Shown here: piece by piece, positions 22,701 to 35,077 of the stretch | Layout: every line of letters begins with the position of its first letter | How positions within the stretch are numbered: position 1 is the stretch's first letter | NCBI RefSeq assembly: GCF_037126465.1 | Contig: NW_026999456.1 | Span: 242,875-306,874, forward strand | From: Ornithodoros turicata | Lineage: Eukaryota > Arthropoda > Arachnida > Ixodida > Argasidae | Length of the DNA stretch: 64,000 nt | Direction: 5' to 3' | Translations under genes and position numbers: made by a program | Notes under the pieces: generated by a model | What the model was told of the DNA's origin: nothing | Seen by the model: the letters and a program-made list of their open reading frames with translations, nothing else | The model's database searches: none

Positions 22701-24563
22701 CAAATCCACACGAAGTGGACATGAGAAGAAAATTAATGTCAGCCGTCAAACGTACACGTGTCACAAAATAAGCTATTTTTGTGTACACGGAACCCCGTTC
22801 GACCATATTTCCGCCCACGAAACCAGGGACTATTTTTTTCGGGACCCGAGAACGCCCCACGGGGTACAAGGTTCTAGAGTTTCCCGCCAAATCCACACGA
22901 AGTGGACATGAGAAGAAAATTAATGTCAGCCGTCAAACGTACACGTGCCACAAAATAAGCTATTTTTGTGTACACGGAACCCCGTTGGACCATTGTTTCC
23001 GCCACGCAACCAGGGACCATTTTTTTCGGGACCCGAGAACGCCCCACGGGGTACAAGGTTCTAGAGTTTTCCGCCAAATCCACGCGAAGTGGACATGAGA
23101 AGAACATTAATGTCAGCCGTCAAACGTAAACGTGTCACAAAATAAGCTATTTTTGAGTACACGGAACCCCGTTGGACCATTGTTTCCGCCCACGAAACCA
23201 GGGACTATTTTTTTCGGGACCCGAGAACGCCCCACGGGGTACAAGGTTCTAAAGTTTCCCGCCAAATCCACATGAAGTGGACATGAGAAGAAAATTAATG
23301 TCAGCCGTCAAACGTACACGTGTCACAAAATAAGCTATTTTTGTGTACACGGAACCCCGTTGGACCATTGTTTCCGCCACGCAACCAGGGACCATTTTTT
23401 TCGGGACCCGAGAACGCCCCACGGGGTACAAGGTTCTAGAGTTTCCCGCCAAATCCACACGAAGTGGACATGAGAAGAAAATTAATGTCAGCCGTCAAAC
23501 GTACACGTGCCACAAAATAAGCTATTTTTGTGTACACGGAACCCCGTTGGACCATTGTTTCCGCCACGCAACCAGGGACCATTTTTTTCGGGACCCGAGA
23601 ACGCCCCACGGGGTACAAGGTTCTAGACTTTCCCGCCAAATCCACGCGAAGTGGACATGAGAAGAAAATTATTGTCAGCCGTCAAACGTACACGTGTCAC
23701 AAACTAAGCTATTTTTGTGTACACGGAACCCCGTTGGACCATTGTTTCCGCCCACGAAACCAGCGACTATTTTTTTCGGGACCCGAGAACGCCCCACGGG
23801 GTACAAGGCTCTAGAGTTTCCCGCCAAATCCACACGAAGTGGACATGAGAAGAAAATTAATGTCAGCCGTCAAGCGTAAACGTGTCACAAAATAAGCTAT
23901 TTTTGACTACACGGAACCCCGTTGGACCATTGTTTCCGCCCACGAAACCAGGGACTATTTTTTTCGGGACCCGAGAACGCCCCACGGGGTACAAGGCTCT
24001 AGAGTTTCCCGCCAAATCCACGCGAAGTGGACATGAGAAGAAAATTAATGTCAGCCGTCAAACGTACACGTGCCACAAAATAAGCTATTTTTGTGTACAC
24101 TGAACCCCGTTGGACCATTGTTTCCGCCACGCAACCAGGGACCATTTTTTTCGGGACCCGAGAACGCCCCACGGGGTACAAGGTTCTAGAGTTTCCCGCC
24201 AAATCCACGCGAAGTGGACATGAGAAGAAAATTAATGTCAGCCGTCAAACGTAAACGTGTCACAAAATAAGCTATTTTTGAGTACACGGAACCCCGTTGG
24301 ACCATTGTTTCCGCCCACGAAACCAGGGACTATTTTTTTCGGGACCCGAGAACGCCCCACGGGGTACAAGGTTCTAAAGTTTCCCGCCAAATGAGAAGAA
24401 AATTAATGTCAGCCGTCAAACGTACACGTGTCACAAAATAAGCTATTTTTGTGTACACGGAACCCCGTTGGACCATTGTTTCCGCCCACGAAACCAGCGA
24501 CTATTTTTTTCGGGACCCGAGAACGCCCCACGGGGTACAAGGTTCTAGAGTTTCCCGCCAAAT
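19766..24563. repeat. 188-bp satellite array, about 25 copies
   Basis: Head-to-tail monomers begin with CTATTTTTGTGTACACGG and end with a TTAATGTCAGCCGTCAAACG region. Two variants alternate: a 188-bp form with CCCACGAAACCAGGGAC and a 187-bp form with CCACGCAACCAGGGAC. Each monomer holds short self-complementary parts (TCCAC-ACGAA-GTGGA and CCCCACGGGG). A three-monomer block at about 21249-21812 is repeated at 21813-22376 with its private variants. One late monomer (near 24390) lacks about 17 bp. The many 60-157-codon frames across the array arise from repetition and shift frame at each unit. Confidence 0.95.
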
Positions 24564-25920
24564 ACAAGAGTATTAATACCGAAACTACCGCAGTGTGTCG
24601 CTAAGAGAGCAGTCGTCCACCCCTCTGAGGCAATGAACTGGCCGCATTTCGCCTGTTCCCGCTTTCCGCTAGGGTGTCGTGCAGAGGTGAAAGTACACAG
24701 CTCGCGTGTTCCGTAAACTTTTGTCCTGACCTGTACGTGCCGAAATATGCCCGAGTATTTACCGCGGCACGATATGCAAGGGCAAAACACCCCCGGGAAC
24801 CTGTGTCGCGAATTTACGTTTCACGAATCACTCCTCAAAGCAGCTTTGTTCAAAACCGCAAAAATATTTTCCACGCGAAAAAAAAAAAAAAGAAAAGAAG
24901 TCTATAGTAATAATATATGTACAAGTTCCTCGGCCTGATATTTGCCGGAGCGCGTTTTGCCGTCACGCGCCTAACGTATTGGTGTGCACGAGTTCTACGG
25001 TTGTGCATTAGAGTGCCACAGTATTTTTATGAAAGTTCCACGTTATGTTCCTTATTTTGTGATCGAGGTATCGTATATCATATTTTATGACCGAGTCAAA
25101 AACGGAACATAAACAAGGTCCCATGACTTGAAGATGACTTTTCGTGTGATGTGGAGCCAGGACACGACAGCGATATCGACACGAGCGAACTATTGCTGGT
25201 GGTTTAAAAAAAAATTAACATTGTGACAACCTTGCGCGAACCTAGTAGAGCAATGTGGCCAGACGTGTGGCAGACCGCGCAAACTATGACGGCGCACTTC
25301 TCAAAACTTAGAAATCAACTTTATGATACTTCACAAGTAGAAGCAACACTTTGAGAGAACACAGTGTGGATACATGGTTTTCAATGACATAAGTGCATTA
25401 GAGTCCCCAATACTACAGGCTGAGAAAACTTGAGTGATGGGCGACAAACAAAAACAAACACGACATGGTTGTGTCGCCCATCGCGGAGGCTTGCTCAAGC
25501 TGAGGTTACTCCAACAGCTAGTCTGCATCTGCGTCATATTATGTATAGGTCCTGAAGACACGTGATTTATTCCGTTGTTTGGTCTGGCAACCCAGGAGTG
25601 TCCGAAGGGGGATTCAGGAGGAATGAAATCGATACTTTGCAGATGCGGACATATAAAGAAGGAATAAGGAACGATTGATTGATTGATCGAATGGTGAAGG
25701 CAAAAATGTAGATGCTAGTCCCAAAGTAGTTGAGATTTGCTAGTCCAGAATTATTCGGGACTCGTTTATCAGTAAATAAATTTGTCTTTTAAACTTTATT
25801 TTCTGCGAGTTTATTGGCACGTCGTAGATACAGACCATCGACTTTGGAAAATTTACTTTTAAAGTTCGATTTGTGAGATCCATTTTTCAATTCAGTCTAT
25901 CTTTACATTGTTTACTTCAG
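24564..25920. other. No recognisable gene
   Basis: Flank of the satellite. A poly-A-rich patch lies at 24880-24900 and a short (GATT)n run at about 25673-25687. No coding sequence is supported. Confidence 0.35.
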
Positions 25921-26238
25921 CGTCGTCCCATTGTTCCGATTATGGGTTCTGTATCAAGGGCGACTTCCGTATCGCTTTACGAAGGAACCTGTGACGTCAG
26001 CAGACATTGATTTTGTTCTCTATCTTGGCAGGGAGGCGCAAGACTCCCATTTTGAACAGATCAGAAGACGAAATAACATTCTGAATGACAGAAGGACAGA
26101 ACTTACCTTATTCGATGTTATAGAAGTGTACAAGCGTCGCAGTTCCCTTGGGTGCCCTTGGTTGGATGAGAGAGTGTCGTCGAATGGCTCAACGAATACC
26201 TGCTATGCCAAAGTAAATAAATAAATAAATAAATAAAT
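25921..26238 (+). mobile_element. Possible retroelement 3' end with (TAAA)n tail
   Basis: A 97-codon frame (25931-26224) runs into a TAAA microsatellite at 26214-26238. A tail of simple TAAA/AAAT repeats after a coding-like stretch is typical of some LINE 3' ends. The peptide (with EQIRRRNNILNDRRTELTLF) was not assigned to a family, so this is tentative. Confidence 0.3.
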
Positions 26239-26686
26239 GTCGAGGGAATGTGAGCGTGACCAAGGTCACAGGGACCAACTATGCTATGTGATGTGCTCAA
26301 TGTAACATCGCCACCATGGAGCCTATAGTAGTATTAGAGTCTTACATACCTTTGTTGGACATCACGTGATGTTTTTCCAAGTACCCCCCGCGGATCACGT
26401 GTCAGTCTTTGGACCCTGCACTGATGGTTTCCTGGTTCGTCGTCATGGGTTTTCCAAGGTCAGACCAATGTCCCTCCTGTAACGTGCCACGTGACTTACA
26501 AACTGCTCTGATGATCTGCCATCGTTAGAGATGACACGTGACGTCACAAGCGTTGCGGAAAGCGTGTTGTCTTAAATTCCATATAAGGCCATCTCCATGC
26601 TTTGTAATTACATACTTCCCTTGACGTTCCAAGGTGTATGTGGTAGAAAGCATGCTACGAAACGATGATTGGTGGACGGTCGAGGT

Positions 26687-29451
26687 TTCCTTTATTATAA
26701 GGGATACTACCAAAACTAACATAGTGGTTAGCATGATGGCTTCGCCACGCCGAGACCGGGAGGTGACACGGGTTCGAATCCTGTCACCGGCTGTGCTTTC
26801 CGAGGTCTTCCGTGGGTTTTCCGAAGACTCAGACGAATGTTCCCCACAGTTCCCCCTGAAGTCGGCCCAGGACGCACATTAACCCTCCTGTCCCCAACTC
26901 CTCCCCGCTGTCCTCTCTCCATTTGTTCACGTCTGTACGTCACTCACAGCCACAGTTGCTTCGCGGCGCTCACACGGAATTCAAATAACACTATATATGA
27001 AAGAGATAATAACAGTTGCGCTAAGTATTCGGGCAATAAAAGACGTTTATAAGGTCATGCCCAAAAACTGTGAAAGATAAACATAAACTGTCCATAATCT
27101 TTTAAATGCCCCCTCCCATGTCTAATATTATTGAGCTTTAATTCCTCCTAAAACAACCGCTCATAGCCATCTCGTTGATAGACACACCCTTCATGGAGGA
27201 CATTACGTTTATATTTTTCACGAATGACCGTTAGAATTGTAATGTCATACACTTGACAAACTGCACAAATATAAAAATGTGTATTATAACACGCATTAAT
27301 TAAGCTAGAAGGGAAAATGATTATATATTACGATATCTTATCCCGTATGTGAGCAACACTTACACACACTCACTGCACGGTGACTAAGGAAAAGACAAGG
27401 TTCGAGAGGGTACTTCACGTGATGCCTTCATGGGTTCGTATCGTCTTATCAGTTGTTTTTGCACCTGCAGACCACCCAAGGTGACCTTTCCTAGCGAGGA
27501 CATCATTAAACTTACACTTTATATAACGAACTATGACAAACAGACGACAACAATTGTTCAGAAAGACACCACCATACACGAGAAGGGATGGCAAGTGAGA
27601 TTGTTCCCCACTGCGGATGCAACAGATCGTGTTGAGATGATAAGGGGGATACTGATGAGCGAACTACGCAGATATTTAGGGAGTGTAACATTAATGACGA
27701 ACATTCGAATTAACCGTAACACACCCGCCAAAAAAGGGGGAAAAGGCAGACGGCACAAATAGGTGCGAATTCTGAGCGACCATCGGTGAGAGTGGCGCTT
27801 TATATTAATCCAAGGAGAAACAAGGGCACGCTTCGGTGATCCTCGTGAAATTTAGTTAGCCAGACGCAGGGTACGTACAGTTTACAAACACTGTGAGAAC
27901 AGGAAAAAAAATCGGGACTGCACAGTGAAACGCTACAACGCAGCATAAATAACAGTAAAAGATATACGCATTGGGGATCTCACCTCACTCTTGAGTTTCA
28001 GTGATGTTCACGTGAAGAGATGGAGCTCCATCGATCACCTGGCGGGGTCTGGAGGGACGCTTATGGGAAACCTGCTTATGTGGAAGGCAGATAAGGCGTT
28101 ATCTTTCACCGCGCCTTTGTTTGTCGTGCGAGTAAGTGTCACCTCCTGGTGTGGGAATGTGGGTCTAGAGTAAGATTGAAGGAATAGAGTTACACCGCTA
28201 TACTGCAAGCAGTATTTAAATGATAAATCGTGGCTTGAGTAGTAAAATAGTATGGTATAGTAGCATAGCATGGTTTGGTACATGATGCCTTTTAAGGAAA
28301 TATAGTATAGAATGTGGTGAACTCACATTCATAGTCTATGCTTTGATTGATAGAGCAGAGATGACGTCATCGGGCATGATTGCTTTGGAGCGAGTATCTT
28401 AGTAAATGAAAGTGGTATAATGCGGAGGAAATTTAATAGAGGAGAGGATATTGTTGGCACTTTCTCCCAGAGTGAGGGCGAGATTCAACACAATCCCTTT
28501 TAAACTCTTTTTTTTTAATCTGTGCATTAAATTACGCTCCACTTCAAACCCCGGGAAGTTCAAACACGCCGTTAGGAACCATTTTCTACATATGACATAA
28601 ACCGTGTTCTCTTTGACAGTTTGTTTCTCGGCTACAAATGCTTTGTTCCTGTTTGTTTGTTTGTTTTCTCACATGTATGAACTTTCTTTTATCATTTGAT
28701 TTGTTGCATTTGAGATTTTGTGCATTTCATTCTGTGTCACCTTGTTTATTTTCTTTTTTGGCTACAAACAGCTTATTTTATAGGTATTAACTTTGGTATT
28801 TCCACAATAACACGTATTTTCATTTTCGTCTGCTGCTTAACCTCCACCTCCATCCTTTTTTTTTTCTGAAAAATCCTCACAAGACTCATGTAACATTGTT
28901 ATATGCCCATGTTTCTTCCTGGGCTGTTCGACAGGGCTTGCCCTCTCAGCCCAGTTTTCTATGTACTTGTACCGTACCATTTCTAAGCAATAAAAAAAAA
29001 GACAGTACGTAATCTCTTTGGTACAATCCCTGCTATCTTCCCAGACTTTATGCACCTCTGTTCTATCCTTTCTGAACTATAGAAGGCAAATAGCTTTGCA
29101 GCTGCTCTGACGTTATAGGGAAGATTGGAGTGAGTCGGTGTGCTCTATTTGGCCGATAAAATCTCGAGACCATGCTCGCATAAGGCATAAGTCCGAAATA
29201 GACAGTAATGCGAAGGAGATTATAAATTTTAAAGTTAACGCTTCCCACACGTAGGTTATTCCTCTGTAGAATGCTCCAAAGGAGAACGCCCGAAATGGTG
29301 ACGCCAGATTTGTCTGGTCTCGGTATAATTTGAGACGGAAATGTTCCTGAAATGAGGATGAAGTGATGGTATTCGACATAAATATGTTTGTAGAGTGGAT
29401 ATTAAAATAGAACTGCGTTAAAACCTCATCCGGGTATTTGCTTCTCCCTGC
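26687..29451. repeat. Segmental duplication, copy 1
   Basis: This 2.8-kb block is repeated in diverged form at 29452-33262. Shared landmarks in the same order: a CTTTA flank, a SINE, ATAAAAGACGTTTATAAGGTC, CACGGTGACTAAG, GGTGACCTTTCCTAGCGAGG, CACATTCATAGTCTATGC, CTCTTTGGTACAATCC and GGGTATTTGCTTCTCCCT. It has about 440 bp (28560-29000) that the second copy lacks. A 110-codon frame at 27430-27762 corresponds to a shorter frame in copy 2. Neither copy shows a known protein. Confidence 0.85.
26711..26990 (+). repeat. tRNA-derived SINE (Ruka-like), copy 1
   Basis: The 5' part mimics a tRNA: an A box in TAGTGGTTAGCATGATGGC and a B box GGTTCGAATCC at about 26770-26781. The tRNA-unrelated body follows (GGCCCAGGACGCACATTAACC, CACGTCTGTACGTCACTC and GCTTCGCGGCGCTCACACGG). 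The structure fits the tRNA-derived SINEs described from ticks. It cannot be a functional tRNA because the acceptor stem is not formed. Because copy 2 of the duplication has a SINE at the same place, it inserted before the duplication. Confidence 0.8.
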
Positions 29452-29482
29452 CGATGTCTACTTTAAGAGTGGAATAATACCA

Positions 29483-29775
29483 AAACCAGCTCCCGTGGCA
29501 TAGTGGTTAGGATGATCACTTTGCTACGCCGAGACTGGGACGTGACACGGGTTCGAATCTTGTCACCGGCTCTGCTGTCTGATGTTTTCCCTGTGTTTTA
29601 CGAAGACTTAACAGAAGAATGTCCCCCACAGTTCTCCCTGAAGTTGGCCCAGGATGCACATTAACCCACCTGTCCCCAACTCCTTCCTGCTGTCCTCTCT
29701 CCATTTGTTCACGTCTGTACGTCACTCATAGCCACAGTTGCCTCGCGGCGCTCACACGGAATTCAAATAAACACA
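29483..29775 (+). repeat. tRNA-derived SINE (Ruka-like), copy 2
   Basis: Same family and position within the duplicated unit as 26711-26990. It retains GCTCCCGTGGCATAGTGGTT at the start, then a B box GGTTCGAATCT at about 29549-29559, and the same body ending GCGCTCACACGGAATTC. Confidence 0.8.
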
Positions 29776-30555
29776 TATAAAAAAGATTATAACAATCGCG
29801 CTAAATCTTCCGGCAACAAAAGACGTTCATAAGGTCATCCCCCTAAACTGTAAAAGATCTCCTAAACTGTCCGTAATCTTTTAAGTGCCCCCCTCCCATG
29901 TCTGTAATATTCTTGAGCTTGAATTCCACCGCTCATAACAACCGCTTTAAAAACAACCGCTCGTAGACACAACCTTCACGTGGACATTACGTTTATATTC
30001 ATGAATGACCGTTACAATTGTAGATGGGTAGAAATCCAGCGAACCGGTAGAGATGTAGGAAGGAAGTTGCCTCACGACAGAAGCCGCCGATATTTCGAAC
30101 AGAGACTGTTCTTCTTCTGGGCACCGTCCTCATCATTGGCATGGTATTTAAAGGGATAGGTGTGACGTGTTTAAAGGTTCATGCGAATTGTGGGTCAACA
30201 GCCCGGAGGGAAGAAAGGATCCCTGCGGGCTTCTACGGCCGGAGTGAATGGCTGCTTTGTTAGGGTGTGGAGGGGATTATGTGAACGTAGTGATCTAGGC
30301 TACAGACCAGTTACAGAAAATGGAAGGTTCACGAACACGTGGACGAAACGGGACAACAGGCAAGAATTGGCAAGCATAGCGAAAGATAAGGAGGTTAGTG
30401 GTTACGTGGGGAAAATTCCAGAACAAGCAAAGTTTTTTTCTTCTTTTTTTAAAATAATATTTGTAATACAAAGTTGTGGCATGCAATAAAGAATGCAGAA
30501 AGCAGTGGCCATCCAGAACATAACAGATGATGGGGGTAAATGGGAAAAGCATATT

Positions 30556-31194
30556 TTATTTGTGAAGTGTTTCTAGGGTGCCTTGTGATTTGTTGATACC
30601 GGACGGGTGAAGAGCGTTGAACTTGTATATGAGATAGGACTCCCTATCACGTCTGTCACGTGTGGATCTAAACCCGGTTTCTAGAATATATAGTTTAATG
30701 TTGTCAAAATTGTGACCAGGAACGTTAAAGTGTTCGGCGACTGCTTTGGGGAGTTTGTTGGACGTGTCGGTTCTGTGTCCGGTAAGGCGGTTGTTCATTT
30801 GTTGGCCGGTTTCACCAATGTATTGCATAGAGCAGTCGCCGCATTCAATGCAGTATATGACATTGGAGCTTGTGCATGTGAATGCGTGGTTAACGGGGTG
30901 GGTGTAATTGCTCGCAGTGCTTTTGATGGAGTTAGCGTGTTGAACGTGCTTGCATGTTTTGCAGCGCGGGAGGTTGCAGGGCCGTGTTCCCGTGTACGGG
31001 GCGCTCGTTTTGCTGATTTTGGCATTGACCAAGGAGTCTGCTAGGTTTTTTGCGCGTCGGTATGTCACCTGTATGGGATGGGTGAATATATTGCTAAGTC
31101 GGTCACTGCTTTGGAGGAGGGGCTCGTGCTCTGTAGAATGGCTTTGATGTTTGGAAGTGCGTTGGAATATCTTGTTATGAAGCTTATTTGGCAC
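30556..31194 (-). pseudogene. Penelope-like GIY-YIG endonuclease domain
   Basis: The 212-codon frame continues the retroelement after a frameshift. It contains the cysteine motif RPCNLPRCKTCKHV, then VIYCIECGDC and QYIGETG, the paired GIY-YIG elements, followed by Arg/His-containing stretches (NRLTGHRTD, AEHFNVPGH) and a Glu in ESYLIYKF. This nuclease nicks target DNA for priming in EN+ Penelope-like elements. The domain appears intact, but it is detached from its RT by the frameshift. Confidence 0.88.
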
Positions 31195-31679
31195 GCGTCA
31201 GGATTTTTTCGGTTTTCCAGAACCTCGTTTCGATCTAGTGTGAGTGCCTTGCGACGGAATTCGGTTAGGAGGGAGTCTGGATAGTCCCTTTGGGCAAGTA
31301 TACTGCAGAGTTCGTCAAGCTTCTCAGCGTAATCTGTGTCGTCTGAACAAATTCTGCGTAGTCTTACACTCTGCCCATTAGGAATTCCAACCTTACAGTG
31401 GCGCGGGTGGTGACTCTTGAAGTGAAGGTATTGTTGTTTGTCAGTTGGCTTTTTGTACAGGGTTGTGATGAGGTTGCCGTTGTCTAGTGATATTGTGGTG
31501 TCGAGGAAGTTAATTAAGTGAGTTGACTGTTGTGATGTGAACTTTATGGTGCTATGCGCGGTGTTCAGTAGATCTACGAACTTTTGAAATTCATGTTCCT
31601 CGTGTTCCCATATTATCAGTATATCATCGATGTATCGAAGGTACACAGTGGGTTTTAATGAGAGGGCGCTGAGAAATTC
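31065..31679 (-). pseudogene. Penelope-like reverse transcriptase, C-terminal fragment
   Basis: The frame enters at the insertion boundary with EFLSALSLKPTVYLRYIDDI, the catalytic YIDD of the palm. It then has FLDTTISLDNGN and LYKKPTDKQQYLHFKSHHPR, the hallmark block of Penelope-type RTs, and ends at 31065. Fingers and most of the palm are missing. A frameshift near 31070-31190 separates it from the endonuclease frame, so no functional polyprotein is made. Confidence 0.85.
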
Positions 31680-33599
31680 GTTACAATTGTAATATCTTAT
31701 ACATAAAAAAACTGCACAAATATAAAAATGTGTATCATAATTTGCATTAATTAAGCTAGAAGGGAAAAATATTATATATTACAAAGTCTTATACCCTATG
31801 TGAGCAACACTTACACACATTCACTGCACGGTGACTAAGAGAGATAAGGTTCGAGAGGGTACTTCACGTGATGCCTTCATGGGTTCTCATCGTCTTATCA
31901 GTTGTTTTTGTACCTGCGGACCACCTAAGGTGACTTTTCCTAGCGAGGACATCATTAAACTTACACTTTATTTAACGAACTATGAGAAAAAGCCGACAGC
32001 AATTGTTCAGAAAGACACCACCAGACACGAGAAGGAATGGCAAGTCAGATTGTTCCCCACTGCGGATGCTACACATCGCGTGAGACGATAAGAGGGCGGG
32101 CAATGCTGGGCAAACTACGCAGATATTTAGGGATAGTAACATCAATAAGGAACATTTGAATTAACCGTAACACGCCCACCGAAAAAGGAAAAAAAAAGTC
32201 AGACGACGCAAATAGGTGGGAATTCTGAGCGACCATCGGTGAGAGTGGCGATTTATATTAATCCGAGGAGAAGCAAGGGCACGCTCCGCGGTGATCCCTG
32301 GGGGTTTTAAGTAATCACCTTCCGGACGCAGCATACGTTATTTACTGTGACGATACAGATTAATACATTATGAGTCGCAGAGGAGTTGCAGGATCAGGGA
32401 AGATAAACGCAAGAAAATTCCGCTTCTAAAAATACGCTATAGAGTTGATAAAAAATAATTTACGAACCCTGTGAGAACATTAAAAAAATCGCAACTACAC
32501 AGTGAAACGCTACAACGCAGCATAAATAATAGTGAAAAATATACGCATCGGGGACCTCACCTCACTCTGGATTTCTTTTAAGTATAGTAGTGTAGAAAGT
32601 GGTGATCTCACATTCATAGTCTATGCTTTATTTGAGAGAGCGGAGATGACGTCATCACATATAGTTGCTTTGGAGCGAGTATATTAGTAAATGAAGGTGG
32701 TATAATGCGGGTGAAATTTAATAGAGGAGAGGATATTGTTACCCTTTCCCCCACAGTGAGGGCGAGATTCCCTTTTAAGCCTTTTTCTTTAAATTTCGGG
32801 ATTGAAGACATTACGTAATCTCTTTGGTACAATCCCTGTTGTCTTTCCAGACCTTATGCAACTCTGTTCTACCCTTCCTGGACTATAGAAGGCAAACAGC
32901 TTTGCAGCTCCTTTGGCGTTATAGGGAAGATTGGAATGAGTCGATGTGCTCGATTTGGCCGATGAAATATCGAGACGAATTTCGCATAAGGCACGAGTCC
33001 GAAATAGACGGTAATGCGAAGGAAATTATAAATTGTAAAGTTAACGCTACCCACACGAAAGTTATTCGTTTGTAGAATGCTCCAATGGAGAACGTTTCAA
33101 ATGGTGACGCCATATTTGCCTTGTCTCTGTATTATTGACGACGGAAATGTTCGTGAAATGATGATGAAGTGATTCCATTCGAAGTAAATATGTTTGTAGA
33201 GTGGGTATTATAATGGAACCGCTTTAAAACATTCCGGGTATTTGCTTCTCCCTACAATATGTCTTCTGTAGTCCATCATTCGAGACAACTTCGAGAATAT
33301 GACTGCAGAACAGATGTCTTCCTTCAACTGCACTATGTCACGGTGGAAGACTTTGTCAAAGAATGTTGTCTGTGAATCCAATAGCGCTTTTTTTTTCTTG
33401 ATCAGGCATGTTATCGTACAACTAGACTTTGTTTACATGCATCCATTTATATCTGTATGCACGCATGTAATGCGCGTGTAAGATGTGTTTCCTTTTGTTT
33501 CGTAAATTCATTCCTCCCTGCTCTAAAGTCTTCGACGATGCAGATATATTAATAAACTAAACAGACATTCTAGCCAGTCCTACTGTCCTCTCTCTAGTT

Positions 33600-34680
33600 A
33601 AAACCGGTAAAACTGTGCAATCCTCCTAGTTGTCGCCGTCTGTTCCCCGTAATGGCAGCTGTTGTCTTAAAGAGTTGTCAGGAAATAATAGAAAAAATAA
33701 CACGGCGGCTTCCAAAGTCTTTGATGCAATGATGGTGCTTATCTATTCTCAGAACCTGTTGGAAACGGCGTGTTTGATGGCCTCTTCGCTAGATAAGGTC
33801 TCCTCTTGGGTCCCGCCGGCACGAAAACAACTGATAAGGCGCTAAGAACGCACGAAGCCATGAAGAGCAATTCCACACGAGAGTGGTCTAATCGATGAAT
33901 GTTTTATAAAAGACACCAACATTCAAAGTTCGCACAACGACGTGAAACAACGACGACAATAACAACAACAAGTAAACTAGAGTGAATGATAATATTGGGC
34001 CAAACTTAAGACTCAAAAAGCAAACTAATGGTGAGAAAGGATAAATAGGTAACTATAAACTATTTAGGACTACGCATTCATATTAGAGATGGGATGAACC
34101 AAGATGGTTCCCAATTCGAATCCAAAACCACGGAAAGTTCTCCGAATCATACGAAACTCGAATCTTTCCAATAATTTCTTTAAAAAAAGGTTTAAGAAAC
34201 CAGGAAAAAACAATATACAGCAAATTGTTTCGAATCAGCATATGATACCTTTGTTTAATGAAAAACAAATTAAATGATTTTTGAATTTCAGGAGAAAATA
34301 TAGCCATATTGTTATTCTTAAACTTAATTGCCCGTATTCACCATTCCAACTTAGCCACTGGATTAGTGACGTCTGATTTAAGTTGATCACGTGAGAACTT
34401 CGTCCGCCAATCACGAACAATCCTCCCCTCCAGTTGTTGCGGCCTGTTCGCCGTACAGGGCAACAGTTGTCTTTGGAGATGTCAGGGAATAATACAAACA
34501 AACGGCGGCTTCCGAAGTGTTCAATGCAATGCGGGTGGTTATCTATTCTCAGAACCTGTTGTGAACGCTATATTTCACGGCCTCTTGGCTAGATAAGGTC
34601 TCTTGTGCGCCGTCGGCACGAAAACGACTGATAAGGCGATAGGAACGCACGGAGCCTTCACTTGGAATTACACACTATGG
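33600..34680. repeat. Diverged tandem duplication of about 250 bp
   Basis: Sequence at about 33620-33870 recurs at about 34430-34660. Shared words include CGGCGGCTTCC, TTATCTATTCTCAGAACCTG, GCTAGATAAGGTCTC, CGGCACGAAAAC and CTGATAAGGCG. The copies are some 790-800 bp apart. No protein is recognisable in either. Confidence 0.7.
34085..34340. repeat. AT-rich interspersed repeat, copy 1
   Basis: This segment matches 36475-36880: a TTTAA..CCAGGAA stretch and CTTTGTTTAATGAAAAACAA occur in the same order in both. The second copy is split by about 240 bp of other sequence. It starts GAGATGGGATGAACC, which resembles a hAT-type terminus, but no target duplication was found. Confidence 0.45.
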
Positions 34681-35077
34681 ATCGATATCGTGTGCCCTCA
34701 GTATGTGATTACATATGCATTCCGATATATTTGCCACAAAATTCCACCATTTTCTAATTCGCTATTTCACTATCCTCACCTATTTTTGCTGTCACGCAAT
34801 TAAGAGTCAGAGGTTGCGAACCTACTCAGAAGTGGAACTGTTAGAATTGAAGTTAATGGAACAGAAATGTAACTAATTCATCGGCGATGTTGAAGCCCGT
34901 ATAGTTATTTCGGCGTGTCGGTGCATTACACATACTACATATCGATAATGCGTAATAGAGACAGTGAACGTTAAGGTCGAGACAGGCACTCTGTTCCAGT
35001 AGGCTGATCTGAATAGATGCAACGAACACTTAAAGTGACTTCGACTACAGTCTTGTCTATAGCCGGACCCGTCAGGG

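Larger units (their letters stand above)
30023..31679 (-). mobile_element. 5'-truncated Penelope-like retroelement with 12-bp target duplication
   Basis: Minus-strand element flanked by perfect GTTACAATTGTA repeats at 30011-30022 and 31680-31691. It encodes the end of a Penelope-type reverse transcriptase and a GIY-YIG endonuclease, separated by a frameshift. The coding region is followed by a 3' tail containing a hairpin with GAAA (30092-30120) and ending near CCGGTTCGCTGGATTTCTAC (complement). Truncation just before the YIDD motif shows incomplete reverse transcription on insertion. Confidence 0.88.
29452..33262. repeat. Segmental duplication, copy 2 (interrupted)
   Basis: Diverged second copy of 26687-29451, split by the Penelope-like insertion at 30023-31679. 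With the insertion removed, the sequence reads straight across GTTACAATTGTAATATC, matching copy 1 at about 27232. It contains extra sequence near 32335-32480. A frame on plus at 32824-33075 is open here but has stops in copy 1, which argues against a conserved protein. Confidence 0.85.

Noticed and set aside
19794..24103. 60-157-codon frames across the 188-bp array
   Set aside because: Same reason: they shift frame from one monomer to the next and occur on both strands.
19766..24563. CRISPR-like array
   Set aside because: The monomers are contiguous with no unique spacers, and the genome is eukaryotic.
26711..26790. Functional tRNA gene
   Set aside because: A and B boxes are present, but acceptor and anticodon stems do not form, and a SINE body follows that is shared with two other copies.
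30712..31044. 110-codon plus-strand frame
   Set aside because: It is the antisense shadow of the GIY-YIG endonuclease coding sequence.
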